Part shown: one piece after another, positions 27,566 to 35,815 of the stretch
How positions within the stretch are numbered: position 1 is the stretch's first letter
How the letters are laid out: each line of letters opens with the position of its first letter
Program-made: the position numbers and the translations under genes
The notes under the pieces: model-generated
The model's database searches: none
The model's input: the letters and a program-made list of their open reading frames with translations, nothing else
What the model was told of the DNA's origin: nothing
Assembly (NCBI RefSeq): GCF_003096275.1
Contig: NZ_QENQ01000001.1
Location: forward strand, 460,034 to 524,033
Reading direction: 5' to 3'
Origin: Sphingomonas pokkalii
Lineage (GTDB): Bacteria > Pseudomonadota > Alphaproteobacteria > Sphingomonadales > Sphingomonadaceae
Length of the DNA stretch: 64,000 bases

Positions 27566-28264
27566 ATGATGTCGCGAAACCACGCTTCCACCGCCGAACA
27601 GCGGCTCGCCGATCAGGCCTATTCCCGCATCGTCGAGATCATCCTCGGCGGGCTGGGCATCGGCGATCGATTGCCGTCCGAATCGCGGCTGGCTGAAAGC
27701 TTCGGCATGTCGCGCACCGTGGTGCGCGAGGCGCTGGTGCGGCTGGCCGCCGACGGGATCACCGAATCGCGGCGCGGTGCCGGTTCCTATGTAATGCGTC
27801 GGCCGTCGCTGCGGCTGGGCGTACACATGGCTTTCGAGGAACTATCGGCCACGCTCGGCACCTATGAGGTGCGGTTCGTGCTCGAGGCGGAGGCGGCCCG
27901 CCTGGCGGCGCGGCGGCGCTCGACGGAGCAGCTCATGGAAATCGAGTCGGCGATGGCGGCGCTGCGCAAGGCGCTGCTGTCCAGCGATCCGGCGCACGAC
28001 GAGGATTGGCGGCTGCACCGCGCGATCTTTCGCGGCACCGCCAATCCGGCGTTCGAAAAGGCGTTCGAGCATCTTCATGAGGAAACCATGCGAATCATGC
28101 GTGCCGGCGTCGATATCGCTCGGCTGCGCGAACCAGCGCCGATCGCGGCGATGGTGCGCGAGCATGAGACGATCGTCGAGGCGATTCGGGCCCAGGATGC
28201 CGATGGTGCGGCCTTGGCGATGCGCTGGCATCTTTCCGAAGGGCGCAAGCGGCTGATGCCGTGA
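27566..28264 (+). CDS. FadR-subfamily GntR transcriptional regulator
   Basis: The 232-residue regulator has a GntR winged helix at about 10-75 (QAYSRIVEIILGGLGIGDRLPSE, MSRTVVREALVRLAADG, SRRGAGSYV) and an all-helical FCD ligand domain (FVLEAEAARLAARR, DEDWRLHRAIFRGTANPAF, VREHETIVEAIRAQD). The His/Asp residues in WRLHRAIF and REHETI are the usual metal-binding positions. FCD regulators sense small organic acids. Two ATGs lie in tandem at 27566 and 27569. Its target may be the divergent DUF72 gene; nothing nearby names the ligand. Confidence 0.9.
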   Translation: MMSRNHASTAEQRLADQAYSRIVEIILGGLGIGDRLPSESRLAESFGMSRTVVREALVRLAADGITESRRGAGSYVMRRPSLRLGVHMAFEELSATLGTYEVRFVLEAEAARLAARRRSTEQLMEIESAMAALRKALLSSDPAHDEDWRLHRAIFRGTANPAFEKAFEHLHEETMRIMRAGVDIARLREPAPIAAMVREHETIVEAIRAQDADGAALAMRWHLSEGRKRLMP

Positions 28265-28274
28265 ACCGCCCCGG

Positions 28275-28673
28275 TCAGGGCTGCACGCGCGTCCAGGTCT
28301 GCGACTTGCAGATCGTGCCGAGCAGCGCGCAGCCCTTGCCGACGATGGTGTTCTCGTCGACCACCGTCACGGTGCCGGAGAAGCGCTGGTTGATGTCGGG
28401 GACGAACACCGTGCCCTTCCACAGGCCGTCGCGGACGATCCTGAAGTTCTGGAACAGCTGGGTGCCGATCAGCGGATCGGTGCCGCCGCGGCGGGCATCG
28501 GCCTTGGCTTTCTCGCTCGCCCATACCACGGTCGCGCACATGCCGCCGTTCCCGCAGGGCGCGGCGCGCACGTGCACCGTGTTGCTGGGATTGCGCCATA
28601 GGGTGGGCGCGGGCGGCTCGGCACCGGCAAAAAGGGCGGCGGCGAGTGTCAGTGCGAGGGGGAAGGGGGCCAT
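28275..28673 (-). CDS. DUF2147 secreted protein
   Basis: This 132-residue exported protein has a signal peptide (MAPFPLALTLAAALFAGA) and the DUF2147 layout: a short WRNPSNTVHVRAAPCGNGGMCATVVWAS-type strand set, here LWRNPSNTVHVRA and GMCATVVWAS, then DPLIGTQLFQNFR, and the C-terminal GCALLGTICKSQTWTRV. The family forms small lipocalin-like barrels in the periplasm; the ligand is unknown. Four cysteines suggest two disulfides. It converges on the GntR gene with only ten bases between stops. Confidence 0.9.
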   Translation of the reverse strand: MAPFPLALTLAAALFAGAEPPAPTLWRNPSNTVHVRAAPCGNGGMCATVVWASEKAKADARRGGTDPLIGTQLFQNFRIVRDGLWKGTVFVPDINQRFSGTVTVVDENTIVGKGCALLGTICKSQTWTRVQP

Positions 28674-28783
28674 CGGTACGTCTCCAGTCTCTGGAGGCGC
28701 GATACCATCGAAAAGGTGAAGGTCCAGTGACCTGCGTCAACGCGATTCTATGGTGCGGGGGACGGCGGGATGGCCGGAACCGC

Positions 28784-28858
28784 TGGAGCGGGCGAAGGGA
28801 TTCGAACCCTCGACCCCAACCTTGGCAAGGTTGTGCTCTACCCCTGAGCTACGCCCGC
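28784..28858 (-). tRNA. tRNA-Gly (anticodon GCC)
   Basis: A cloverleaf reads on the minus strand: acceptor GCGGGCG pairs with CGCCCGC, the D arm has GCTCAGGGGTAGAGC, the anticodon stem CAACC/GGTTG encloses TTGCCAA (anticodon GCC), the T arm is GAGGGTTCGAATCCC, and the 3' CCA is encoded at 28784-28786. It decodes GGC and GGU. Confidence 0.97.
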
Positions 28859-29059
28859 TCTGGCGTTGTGGCCGGTGGCGTTTCGAAGCGCTCCCGGCGG
28901 GTGAGGCGCGCCAACTAACAGCGGCCTTTGTGGTGCGCAAGCCCCTTTGTGCAGTTTTTGGAAAAGGCTTGGCGGTTTCGCTTCGAACGCCCAAATAGGC
29001 AGCAACACGCCGTGGCGCCTGCGAGGCGCGCGGCACCCGCATGTTTCGAGGAGCGCATT

Positions 29060-29971
29060 TTGGCCACGCTTGGATTGAGCCCTGCCGACAAACAGGCCGT
29101 CGACGCCTTTCGCCGCGACGTCGTCGAGCCGTCGATGGCGAAGCTCGTCATCATCGATTTCTGGGCGGAATGGTGTGGGCCGTGCAAGGCACTGGGGCCG
29201 GTGCTCGAAAAGGTTTCCGCCGACTATGCCGGCAAGGGCGTGGTGCTGGCCAAGATCGACGTCGACAAGAATTCGTTCATCGCCAGCCAGTTCCAGGTTC
29301 GCTCGATCCCGACGGTCTATGCGATGTTCCAGGGCCAGCTGGTCGCCGACCTGACCAGCGCGCGCACCGAAAGCCAGCTTCGCACCATGCTCGACCAGAT
29401 CCTGCGCCAGCTGCCGATCAGCGGCGAGGAAGCCGAAGCGGAAGCCGAACTGGAACCCCTGATCGCGATGGGCGAACAGGTGCTGGGCGAAGGCGATGCC
29501 GAGCGTGCGCTGTCGATCTTCGACCAGATCGCCGAAATGGCGCCGGATCGTGCCGCGGTGGCGGCAGGCCGCGTGCGGGCGCTGACTGCGCTGGGCCGCC
29601 ATGACGAAGCGCAGGCCGCGCTCGATGCGATCGAAGGCGATGCCGCCAAGGCACCCGAGGTGGACCGCGCCCGCGCCGCGCTCACCCTGGCGCGGGAGGC
29701 ACAGCCGGTCGACGATCTCGCCGCACTCGCGGCGCGGGCGGCCGCCAATCCCGAGGATATGGACGCCCGCTACGAACTGGCCGGCGGCCAGATGGCGGCC
29801 GGCGATCGCGAAGCCGCGGCGTCAACCTTGCTGGCGATGGTGCGCGACGACCGCAACTGGAACGAGGGGGCAGCCCGCCAGCGCCTGCTCAAGCTGTTCG
29901 AGGTCGTTGGGCTGGAGGATCCCTGGGTGGGGGCGCAGCGCCGCAAGCTTTCGGCTATCCTGTTCGGATGA
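29060..29971 (+). CDS. CnoX/YbbN-like thioredoxin with TPR region
   Basis: The 303-residue cytoplasmic protein has an N-terminal thioredoxin fold (IIDFWAEWCGPCKALGP, cis-Pro in VRSIPTVYAMFQGQ) and a C-terminal helical repeat part built of TPR-like segments rich in Ala/Glu (EPLIAMGEQVLGEGDAERALSIF, MDARYELAGGQMAAGDREAA). E. coli CnoX is a stress-activated holdase lacking a full CxxC; this one keeps WCGPC, as is usual in alphaproteobacteria. I place the start at TTG 29060, six bases after CGAGGAG. The stop shares ATGA with the LON-N gene, a pairing common in this class. Confidence 0.88.
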   Translation: MATLGLSPADKQAVDAFRRDVVEPSMAKLVIIDFWAEWCGPCKALGPVLEKVSADYAGKGVVLAKIDVDKNSFIASQFQVRSIPTVYAMFQGQLVADLTSARTESQLRTMLDQILRQLPISGEEAEAEAELEPLIAMGEQVLGEGDAERALSIFDQIAEMAPDRAAVAAGRVRALTALGRHDEAQAALDAIEGDAAKAPEVDRARAALTLAREAQPVDDLAALAARAAANPEDMDARYELAGGQMAAGDREAAASTLLAMVRDDRNWNEGAARQRLLKLFEVVGLEDPWVGAQRRKLSAILFG

Positions 29972-30576
29972 AGGGCAAGCGGCTCTCGGTGTTTCCGCTG
30001 GCAGGTGCGCTGCTGTTTCCGCGCATGCACCTGCCGCTTCATATCTTCGAGCCGCGCTACCGGGCGCTGGTTTCGGAGGCGCTGGCGCGCGATCGCCGGA
30101 TCGGCATGGTCCAGCCGCGCGACGATCGCGATCCGCCGGCCTTGTTCGATATCGGCTGCGTCGGTCGCATCGCCGATGTCGAGGCGCTGGACGATGGCCG
30201 CTATAACATCGTGCTCGAAGGCGTCGCCCGTTTCACCATCCTGCGCGAGCTGGAGGTGACGACGCCGTTCCGGCAGGTGGAAGCCGCACTTGAAGAGGTT
30301 GCCGATCCCGAGACGCTGGGGCTGGCGGAACGTGCCTCGATCGAGATCGAATCGCGTCGTTTCGCCGATGGTCTTGGCTATGCGGTGGATTGGGAGGCGG
30401 TGACGCGGCTCGACGATGAATCGCTGGTCAACGGCATCGCCCAGATCGCGCCGTTCGATGCGGCGTCGAAGCAGGCGCTGCTGGAGGCCCCGACGCTGTC
30501 GTCCCGCGCTGACCTGATCGTGCAGCTGATGCGTTTCTTCGGCCGTCATGGCGAGGACCGCGCGACGCTGCAGTAA
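29968..30576 (+). CDS. LON peptidase substrate-binding-domain protein
   Basis: This 202-residue free-standing LON-N (DUF2254-unrelated, PUA-like) protein starts LSVFPLAGALLFPRMHLPLHIFEPRY, seen as FPLAGALLFPRM and LPLHIFEPRYRAL. It then has GRIADVEALDDGRYNIVLEG and ends in a small helical bundle. It contains no ATPase or protease part, unlike full Lon. Its role is unclear; it may capture unfolded substrates for Lon. Translational coupling to the CnoX-like chaperone-thioredoxin points to proteostasis. Confidence 0.92.
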   Translation: MKGKRLSVFPLAGALLFPRMHLPLHIFEPRYRALVSEALARDRRIGMVQPRDDRDPPALFDIGCVGRIADVEALDDGRYNIVLEGVARFTILRELEVTTPFRQVEAALEEVADPETLGLAERASIEIESRRFADGLGYAVDWEAVTRLDDESLVNGIAQIAPFDAASKQALLEAPTLSSRADLIVQLMRFFGRHGEDRATLQ

Positions 30577-30584
30577 TCTGCCTG

Positions 30585-30620
30585 ATTTTTGGGCAATGGT
30601 GCCGCAGCGCACCCAAAAAT
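30585..30620. terminator. Hairpin with A/T-rich ends before the glnK promoter
   Basis: ATTTTTGGG (30585-30593) pairs with CCCAAAAAT (30612-30620), with an inner GGTGC/GCACC. It lies nine bases after the LON-N stop, so it could end that transcript. The inner half-sites point outward relative to the NtrC consensus (TGCACC..GGTGCA), so I do not call it an NtrC site. Confidence 0.45.
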
Positions 30621-30678
30621 TCACCACTCCGTAACAAATGGCGCGCGGAAAACGCGCACGCCCCCTCCTGGTTCCACT

Positions 30679-30694
30679 TGGCACGCTGCTTGCG
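30679..30694 (+). promoter_or_regulatory. Sigma-54 promoter of glnK-amtB
   Basis: TGGCACG-CTGC-TTGCG matches the RpoN consensus, with GG (30680-30681) and GC (30692-30693) separated by exactly ten bases. It sits about 37 bases upstream of the glnK start. Nitrogen-limitation control through NtrC and RpoN is the known mode for glnK-amtB. Confidence 0.85.
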
Positions 30695-30730
30695 TAGCTT
30701 CCTTCGGGACAAACGCCGAGAGGGGGCGAC

Positions 30731-31069
30731 ATGAAGCTCATCATCGCCATCATCAAACCCTTCAAGCTCGACGAGGTGCGCGAGGCGCTCACCACCGTCG
30801 GGGTGACGGGCATGACCGTGACCGAAGTGAAGGGGTTCGGCCGCCAGAAGGGCCAGACCGAAATCTATCGCGGCGCCGAGTACAGCACGAACATGGTGCC
30901 CAAGATCAAGATCGAGGTTGCCGTGGGCAGCGATCTTGCCGACCGCGCCGTGGAGGCGATCCAGGCGGCGGCGGCCACCGGCGCGATCGGTGACGGCAAG
31001 ATCTTCGTCCTAGACATGGGCCAGGCCGTGCGCATCCGCACCGGCGAGACCGACGAGACGGCGCTGTGA
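30731..31069 (+). CDS. glnK: P-II nitrogen regulatory protein GlnK
   Basis: This 112-residue P-II signal protein integrates ATP/ADP, 2-oxoglutarate and uridylylation state. MKLIIAIIKPFKLDEVREAL is followed by the T-loop with the uridylylation site Tyr51 (EIYRGAEYST) and the B-loop near TGAIGDGKIFV. Linkage to amtB, 14 bases downstream, identifies it as the GlnK type that plugs the AmtB channel. The upstream sigma-54 promoter fits nitrogen control. A GGGGGCG element precedes the ATG. Confidence 0.95.
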   Translation: MKLIIAIIKPFKLDEVREALTTVGVTGMTVTEVKGFGRQKGQTEIYRGAEYSTNMVPKIKIEVAVGSDLADRAVEAIQAAAATGAIGDGKIFVLDMGQAVRIRTGETDETAL

Positions 31070-31083
31070 GCAAGGGGGTAGCA

Positions 31084-32508
31084 ATGAAGCAAGGATGGAA
31101 GACCGCCGGGCTTGGCCTCGGCGCGGCCGCGCTGGTCGCGGCGATGCCCGCCTGGGCGCAGACCGCACTGATCAAAGCGCCGGATGCCGCCCAGCAGGCG
31201 ACGATGGTCAACAAGGGCGACACCGCCTGGATGCTGATCTCCTCGGCGCTGGTGCTGATGATGTCGGTGCCGGCACTGGCGCTGTTCTATGGCGGCCTGG
31301 TGCGCACCAAGAATATGCTCTCGGTGCTGATGCAGGTGTTCATGATCGTCTCGGTCGCATCGCTGGTGTGGTGCACCTGGGGCTATTCGATCGCCTTCAC
31401 CTCGGGCGGCGACAACCACTTCTTCGGTGGCCTTTCCAAGGCGTTCCTGATCGGGGTGAGCGGCAGCACCTATGCCGCGACCTTCTCGAACAATGTCTAT
31501 ATCCCCGAATTCGCGTTCGTCTGCTTCCAGATGACCTTCGCCTGCATCACGCCGGCGCTGATCGTCGGGGCCTTTGCGGAGCGCGTGAAGTTCACCCCGC
31601 TGATCATTTTCACCGTGCTGTGGATGACGATCGTTTATTTCCCGATCGCGCACATGGTCTGGTACTGGGCCGGCCCGGACTTCCTGGTCGATGCGCCGAC
31701 CGACTATGGCTTCCTGTGGGGCAAGGGCGCGCTCGATTTCGCCGGCGGCACCGTCGTCCACATCAATGCCGGCATCGCCGGCCTGGTCGGCTGCCTCGTG
31801 ATCGGCAAGCGCGTGGGCTTCAAGAGCGAGCCGATGCCGCCGCACTCGCTGACCATGACCATGATCGGCGCTTCGCTGCTGTGGGTGGGCTGGTTCGGCT
31901 TCAACGCCGGTTCCAACCTCGAATCGAACGGCGTGACCGCGGTCGCCTTCATCAACACCTTCGTTGCCACCGCCGCCGCTGCGGTCAGCTGGGCGGTGAT
32001 CGAGCAGATCGTGCACAAGAAGCCGTCGCTGCTGGGTGGCGTGACCGGTGCGGTCGCCGGCCTCGTCGCGATCACCCCGGCTTCGGGCTATGCCGCGCCG
32101 ATGACCTCGATCGTGCTCGGCCTGGTCGTCTCGCCGGTCTGCTTCTTCTTCGTCACCACGGTGAAGAACAAGTTCAAGTATGACGACTCGCTCGACGTCT
32201 TCGGCGTGCACTGCATCGGCGGCATCATCGGTGCGCTCGGTACCGCGATCGTCGCAAACCCGGCGCTCGGCGGTCAGGGCGTGATCGATTACACCAAGTT
32301 CCCGGCGGTCGCGGCGCCCAGCTACGACACGGTCGGCCAGCTGATCATCCAGGCCGAAGCGGTGGGCATCACCCTGCTCTGGTCGGGCCTGGTGTCGGCG
32401 GCGCTGTTCTACGGCCTCAAGCTCACCATCGGCATCCGCCCCTCCAAGGAAGTGGAAGTCGAAGGACTCGACATCAACGAGCATGGCGAGCGCGCCTACA
32501 ATTATTGA
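31084..32508 (+). CDS. amtB: Ammonium transporter AmtB
   Basis: This is a 474-residue channel for NH4+/NH3 in the inner membrane. A cleavable signal (MKQGWKTAGLGLGAAALVAAMPAWAQ) precedes about eleven membrane helices. Family marks are ALALFYGGLVRTKNMLSV, DFAGGTVVHINAGIAGL (first pore His) and FGVHCIGGIIGALGT (second pore His). The start at 31084 lies five bases after AAGGGGG; a GTG at 31066 would put extra residues ahead of the signal peptide. GlnK binds its cytoplasmic face when nitrogen is plentiful. Confidence 0.96.
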   Translation: MKQGWKTAGLGLGAAALVAAMPAWAQTALIKAPDAAQQATMVNKGDTAWMLISSALVLMMSVPALALFYGGLVRTKNMLSVLMQVFMIVSVASLVWCTWGYSIAFTSGGDNHFFGGLSKAFLIGVSGSTYAATFSNNVYIPEFAFVCFQMTFACITPALIVGAFAERVKFTPLIIFTVLWMTIVYFPIAHMVWYWAGPDFLVDAPTDYGFLWGKGALDFAGGTVVHINAGIAGLVGCLVIGKRVGFKSEPMPPHSLTMTMIGASLLWVGWFGFNAGSNLESNGVTAVAFINTFVATAAAAVSWAVIEQIVHKKPSLLGGVTGAVAGLVAITPASGYAAPMTSIVLGLVVSPVCFFFVTTVKNKFKYDDSLDVFGVHCIGGIIGALGTAIVANPALGGQGVIDYTKFPAVAAPSYDTVGQLIIQAEAVGITLLWSGLVSAALFYGLKLTIGIRPSKEVEVEGLDINEHGERAYNY

Positions 32509-32571
32509 CGAGTTCGGTGCCGCGCGGGCTCTTCCCCGCGGCGCCCACACGAGGTTCCTCCTGCGGACGAC

Positions 32572-32603
32572 TGGGCTGGTGGGCAACCACCAGCCCATTT
32601 TTT
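32572..32603 (+). terminator. Rho-independent terminator of glnK-amtB
   Basis: A perfect 11-bp stem (TGGGCTGGTGG / CCACCAGCCCA) around a GCAA tetraloop is followed by six T residues (32598-32603). It lies 63 bases after the amtB stop, between convergent genes. Confidence 0.93.
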
Positions 32604-32676
32604 CGTTCACGCGCCGCCGGTAGTGTGCAGGGCACCACCGGCATCATGCCAGGCCTGTCGCCAGGCCGGCGGGGGA

Positions 32677-33582
32677 TCAGGCGTTCTCGATTTCGGATTT
32701 GGTCCGCCCCGCGCCGGGGCCCGCGGCGAGATCTGCGCCCGTTGTCGGGTTGCTCGACGGGTCCGATCGGGTCCGCTCCGCCAGCTGGGTGAGGGCCGCC
32801 ATATCCTCGGCATCCAGCGCTACGCTCGGCGTGCCATCGCCATCATCGGCAGGCAGGACCTGCTGCAGATCGTCCACCCGGTCCCATTCCGGCCCGTCGT
32901 TCCATGGCCCGCGCATGTCGCCTTCACCCTGTGAGGCGTTGACGTACATGCTCGCATATTCCGGCACGCCCGGCAGCTTGCCCGGCGGGAAATTGTCCTC
33001 GATCGCATAGAGCGCCTTCTCGAACGATTTCTGGTGCGCCACCTCGCGCGTCATCAGGAACTTGAGCGCGTCCTGGATGCCGGCATCGTCGGTCAGGTTG
33101 ATCAGCCGCTCATAGACGATCTTGGCGCGGCTTTCGGCGGCGATATTCGAGCGAAGGTCGCAGCTCGGGTCGCCGCGACTGTCGACATAGGCTGCTGTCC
33201 ACGGCACGCCCGCCGAATTGGTGAGAGCGGGACCGCCACCATAGAGGATCGCCTGGGTATGGCTGCTGCCGCCCTGGGTAAGCGATAGATATAGTTCGGC
33301 TTCCTCCATATCGCCTTCGGAGATGTGCGCCTTCACGCCCTTGTTGAGCATGGCGACGATCGAACCGATCACCTCCAGATGGCTCAGCTCCTCGGTGGCG
33401 ATGTCGAGGAGCAGATCCTTGCGGCCGGGATCTTCCTCGGCAAGGCCCTGGGTAAAGTAGCGCATCGCGGCTGCCAACTCGCCGTCCGGACCGCCGAACT
33501 GTTCGAGCATCAGCGAGGCGAGTACCGGGTTCGGTTCGGCAACCCGCACCGTATATTGCAGGCGCTTGTTGTGCATGAACAT
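32677..33582 (-). CDS. Manganese catalase
   Basis: This non-heme dimanganese catalase disproportionates hydrogen peroxide. In the 301-residue protein all five ligand positions can be assigned: Glu35 (DGELAAAM), Glu65 and His68 (TEELSHLE), Glu150 (IAAESRAK) and His183 (REVAHQKSF). The bridging pattern fits ferritin-like Mn-catalases of about 300 residues. The C-terminal 70 residues are polar and probably flexible. An AAGGAG site lies upstream of the start at 33582. It is divergent from a small hydrophilic gene carrying an EcfG-type promoter, suggesting a stress-response locus; I see no EcfG promoter on its own side. Confidence 0.94.
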   Translation of the reverse strand: MFMHNKRLQYTVRVAEPNPVLASLMLEQFGGPDGELAAAMRYFTQGLAEEDPGRKDLLLDIATEELSHLEVIGSIVAMLNKGVKAHISEGDMEEAELYLSLTQGGSSHTQAILYGGGPALTNSAGVPWTAAYVDSRGDPSCDLRSNIAAESRAKIVYERLINLTDDAGIQDALKFLMTREVAHQKSFEKALYAIEDNFPPGKLPGVPEYASMYVNASQGEGDMRGPWNDGPEWDRVDDLQQVLPADDGDGTPSVALDAEDMAALTQLAERTRSDPSSNPTTGADLAAGPGAGRTKSEIENA

Positions 33583-33776
33583 TCCGTCTCTCCTTGGGGA
33601 TTTGGTGTTCGGGAAGAGCGGATGAATTTGCCCATTGGTTCAATATCTTCCTGACTGATCGATTCTTTGCTGCCTAACCTGGGTCAACATCTGGGCAAAG
33701 CGCGCTGGCGACGGCGGCTCGTTGCGGCTTCGTCTATCTGCCTGCGTTCGGGCACTGAACGAGGAAAGCGATCACG

Positions 33777-33802
33777 GGAACGCCCGCGGCACACGCTTCG
33801 TT
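33777..33802 (+). promoter_or_regulatory. EcfG-type general stress promoter
   Basis: GGAAC (33777-33781) and CGTT (33799-33802) are separated by 17 bases. This is the consensus of the alphaproteobacterial general-stress sigma factor EcfG. It lies 33 bases upstream of the 81-residue gene. Confidence 0.8.
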
Positions 33803-33834
33803 GATAAAAATCAAAATAATCAGGAGCTTGAAAG

Positions 33835-34080
33835 ATGAGCGACAAGCAGCCGATGCAGGCCGCGGGCGGCGATGGCCCCAAGGGCGCACCCGATGGCGTT
33901 TCCGATGTTGAAAGCCATGGCCGCACCAAGGGGGAGAGCGACGGCGGCGCCTATCCCAATCCCTATCCCGAACAGAAGCGCAAGGAAGGGCCGGGCCACT
34001 TCATGGGGCATGGTGGCCAGAGCCACATCAACGATGAAGGCGGCAGCAACCCCAACGCCACCACTGAGGACGAAGAATAG
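33835..34080 (+). CDS. Small hydrophilic stress-linked protein, 81 residues
   Basis: This short gene has AGGAG nine bases before ATG 33835 and an EcfG-type promoter just upstream. The product is Gly/Asp/Glu/Pro-rich with no hydrophobic segment (PKGAPDGVSDVESHGRTKGE, PNPYPEQKRKEGPGHFMGHG), so likely intrinsically disordered. It resembles small hydrophilin-like proteins induced in stationary phase or desiccation, though I cannot assign a family. It sits beside the manganese catalase gene in divergent orientation. Confidence 0.8.
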   Translation: MSDKQPMQAAGGDGPKGAPDGVSDVESHGRTKGESDGGAYPNPYPEQKRKEGPGHFMGHGGQSHINDEGGSNPNATTEDEE

Positions 34081-34084
34081 CGGG

Positions 34085-34102
34085 GCCGGCGTTCCCGCCG
34101 GC
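34085..34102. terminator. GC-rich hairpin between convergent genes
   Basis: GCCGGCG and CGCCGGC form a perfect 7-bp stem with a TTCC loop, five bases after the stop of the 81-residue gene. No T-run follows. It is placed to end that transcript. Confidence 0.45.
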
Positions 34103-34155
34103 GCCCGCCTGTCGGCAGCGGGGCGGGACCGGCTGTCCCGCACCCTTCCCGTCGA

Positions 34156-35679
34156 TCAGAAGAAGCCCAGCTTCTTCGGGCTGTAGCTGACCAGCATGTT
34201 CTTGGTCTGCTGATAGTGATCGAGCATCATCTTGTGTGTCTCGCGCCCGATGCCCGACTGTTTGTAGCCGCCGAACGCCGCATGCGCCGGATAGGCGTGG
34301 TAGCAATTGGTCCACACCCGCCCCGCCTTGATCGCGCGGCCGAAGCGGTAGCAGGTATTGGCGTCGCGGCTCCATACGCCGGCACCGAGGCCATAGAGCG
34401 TGTCGTTGGCGAGGTGCAGCGCCTCATCCTCGTCCTTGAAGGTGGTGACCGAAAGGACGGGACCGAAGATCTCCTCCTGGAAGATCCGCATCTTGTTGTG
34501 CCCGCGGAAAACCGTCGGCTGGACATAGAAGCCGCCTGAGAGATCGCCGCCCAGCTCCGCCGCGCCGCCGCCGATCAGCAGCTCGGCGCCTTCCTGCCGG
34601 CCGATGTCGATGTACGACAAGATCTTCTGCTGCTGCTCGGACGAGGCCTGCGCGCCGATCATCGTCGCGGGGTCGAGCGGGCTGCCCTGGACGATCGCCT
34701 GCACGCGTTGCAGCGCGCGCTCGATGAAGCGGTCATAGATCTTCTCGTGGACCAGCGCCCGGCTCGGGCAGGTGCACACCTCGCCCTGGTTGAGCGCGAA
34801 CATCACGAAGCCCTCGATCGCCTTGTCGAAGAAATCGTCGTCGTCGCGGGTCACGTCCTCGAAGAAGATGTTGGGGGACTTGCCGCCGAGCTCCAGCGTA
34901 ACGGGGATCAGGTTCTCGCTGGCATATTGCATGATCAGCCGGCCGGTGCTCGTCTCGCCGGTGAAGGCGATCTTGGCGATGCGGCGCGACGAGGCGAGCG
35001 GCTTGCCGGCCTCCAGCCCGTAGCCGTTGACGATGTTGAGCACGCCCGGCGGCAGCAGGTCGCCGATCAGCTCGGCCCAGACGAGGATCGAGGCGGGGGT
35101 CTGCTCGGCGGGCTTGAGCACCACGCAATTGCCGGCGGCGAGCGCGGGGGCGAGTTTCCAGGCCGCCATCAGCAGCGGGAAGTTCCACGGGATGATCTGG
35201 CCGACCACGCCCAGCGGCTCGTGGAAATGATAGGCGATGGTGTCATGGTCGATCTCGCCGATCGAGCCTTCCTGGCCGCGCACGACGCCCGCGAAATAGC
35301 GGAAATGGTCGATCGCCAGCGGCACGTCGGCGGCCATGGTCTCGCGGATCGGCTTGCCATTGTCCCAGGTTTCGGCAGTGGCGAGCTTCTCCAGATTCGC
35401 TTCCATCCGGTCGGCGATCCGGTTGAGGATCAGCGCACGTTCGGCGACGGGGGTTCGGCCCCAGGCGTCCGCGGCGGCATGGGCGGCGTCGAGCGCGCGT
35501 TCGATGTCGGCGGCGTCGGAGCGGGCGATCTCGCACACCACCTGGCCGGTCACCGGCGAGACGTTCTGGAAATAGCGGCCTGCCGCGGGGGCGACGAAAC
35601 GGCCACCGATGAAATTGTCGTAGCGCGCGGCGAACGGCGCCTTCAGCGTGCGCGCGCGGTCTTCAACCAGCATGTCCAT
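34156..35679 (-). CDS. aldB: Aldehyde dehydrogenase (AldB/AcoD type)
   Basis: This NAD(P)-dependent aldehyde dehydrogenase oxidises acetaldehyde and related aldehydes to acids. In 507 residues it shows the NAD-site [12 protein letters not shown] and [30 protein letters not shown], the base Glu in [11 protein letters not shown] and the nucleophile region [11 protein letters not shown]. The C-terminal [10 protein letters not shown] is characteristic of the AldB/AcoD group. It lies downstream of an AcoR-like regulator on the same strand, with a perfect inverted repeat between, which supports aldehyde- or alcohol-responsive control. Confidence 0.93.
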   Translation of the reverse strand: MDMLVEDRARTLKAPFAARYDNFIGGRFVAPAAGRYFQNVSPVTGQVVCEIARSDAADIERALDAAHAAADAWGRTPVAERALILNRIADRMEANLEKLATAETWDNGKPIRETMAADVPLAIDHFRYFAGVVRGQEGSIGEIDHDTIAYHFHEPLGVVGQIIPWNFPLLMAAWKLAPALAAGNCVVLKPAEQTPASILVWAELIGDLLPPGVLNIVNGYGLEAGKPLASSRRIAKIAFTGETSTGRLIMQYASENLIPVTLELGGKSPNIFFEDVTRDDDDFFDKAIEGFVMFALNQGEVCTCPSRALVHEKIYDRFIERALQRVQAIVQGSPLDPATMIGAQASSEQQQKILSYIDIGRQEGAELLIGGGAAELGGDLSGGFYVQPTVFRGHNKMRIFQEEIFGPVLSVTTFKDEDEALHLANDTLYGLGAGVWSRDANTCYRFGRAIKAGRVWTNCYHAYPAHAAFGGYKQSGIGRETHKMMLDHYQQTKNMLVSYSPKKLGFF

Positions 35680-35787
35680 ATGCCCGGATCCTCTTGCCTA
35701 ATGGGTCAGCGCCGTTCTCGGCGTCGAGGCATAGGATGCGCCTTCCGGGCGCGAGCCGGAAGTGCGGCCGCCCACAGGATCGGCGGA

Positions 35788-35809
35788 CCTGTCTCATTGG
35801 CGAGACAGG
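35788..35809. promoter_or_regulatory. Perfect inverted repeat, candidate operator of aldB
   Basis: CCTGTCTC and GAGACAGG are separated by six bases (ATTGGC). It lies about 110-130 bases upstream of the aldB start and just past the regulator's stop. No T-run follows, so it is more like a protein-binding site than a terminator. Further down, at about 35727-35745 on the minus strand, GG-N10-GC loosely resembles a sigma-54 promoter. Confidence 0.5.
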
Positions 35810-35815
35810 CGGTGC

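Noticed and set aside
30598..30613. GGTGC-CGCAGC-GCACC as an NtrC site for glnK
   Set aside because: The half-sites face the opposite way from TGCACC..GGTGCA; it is better explained as part of a hairpin.
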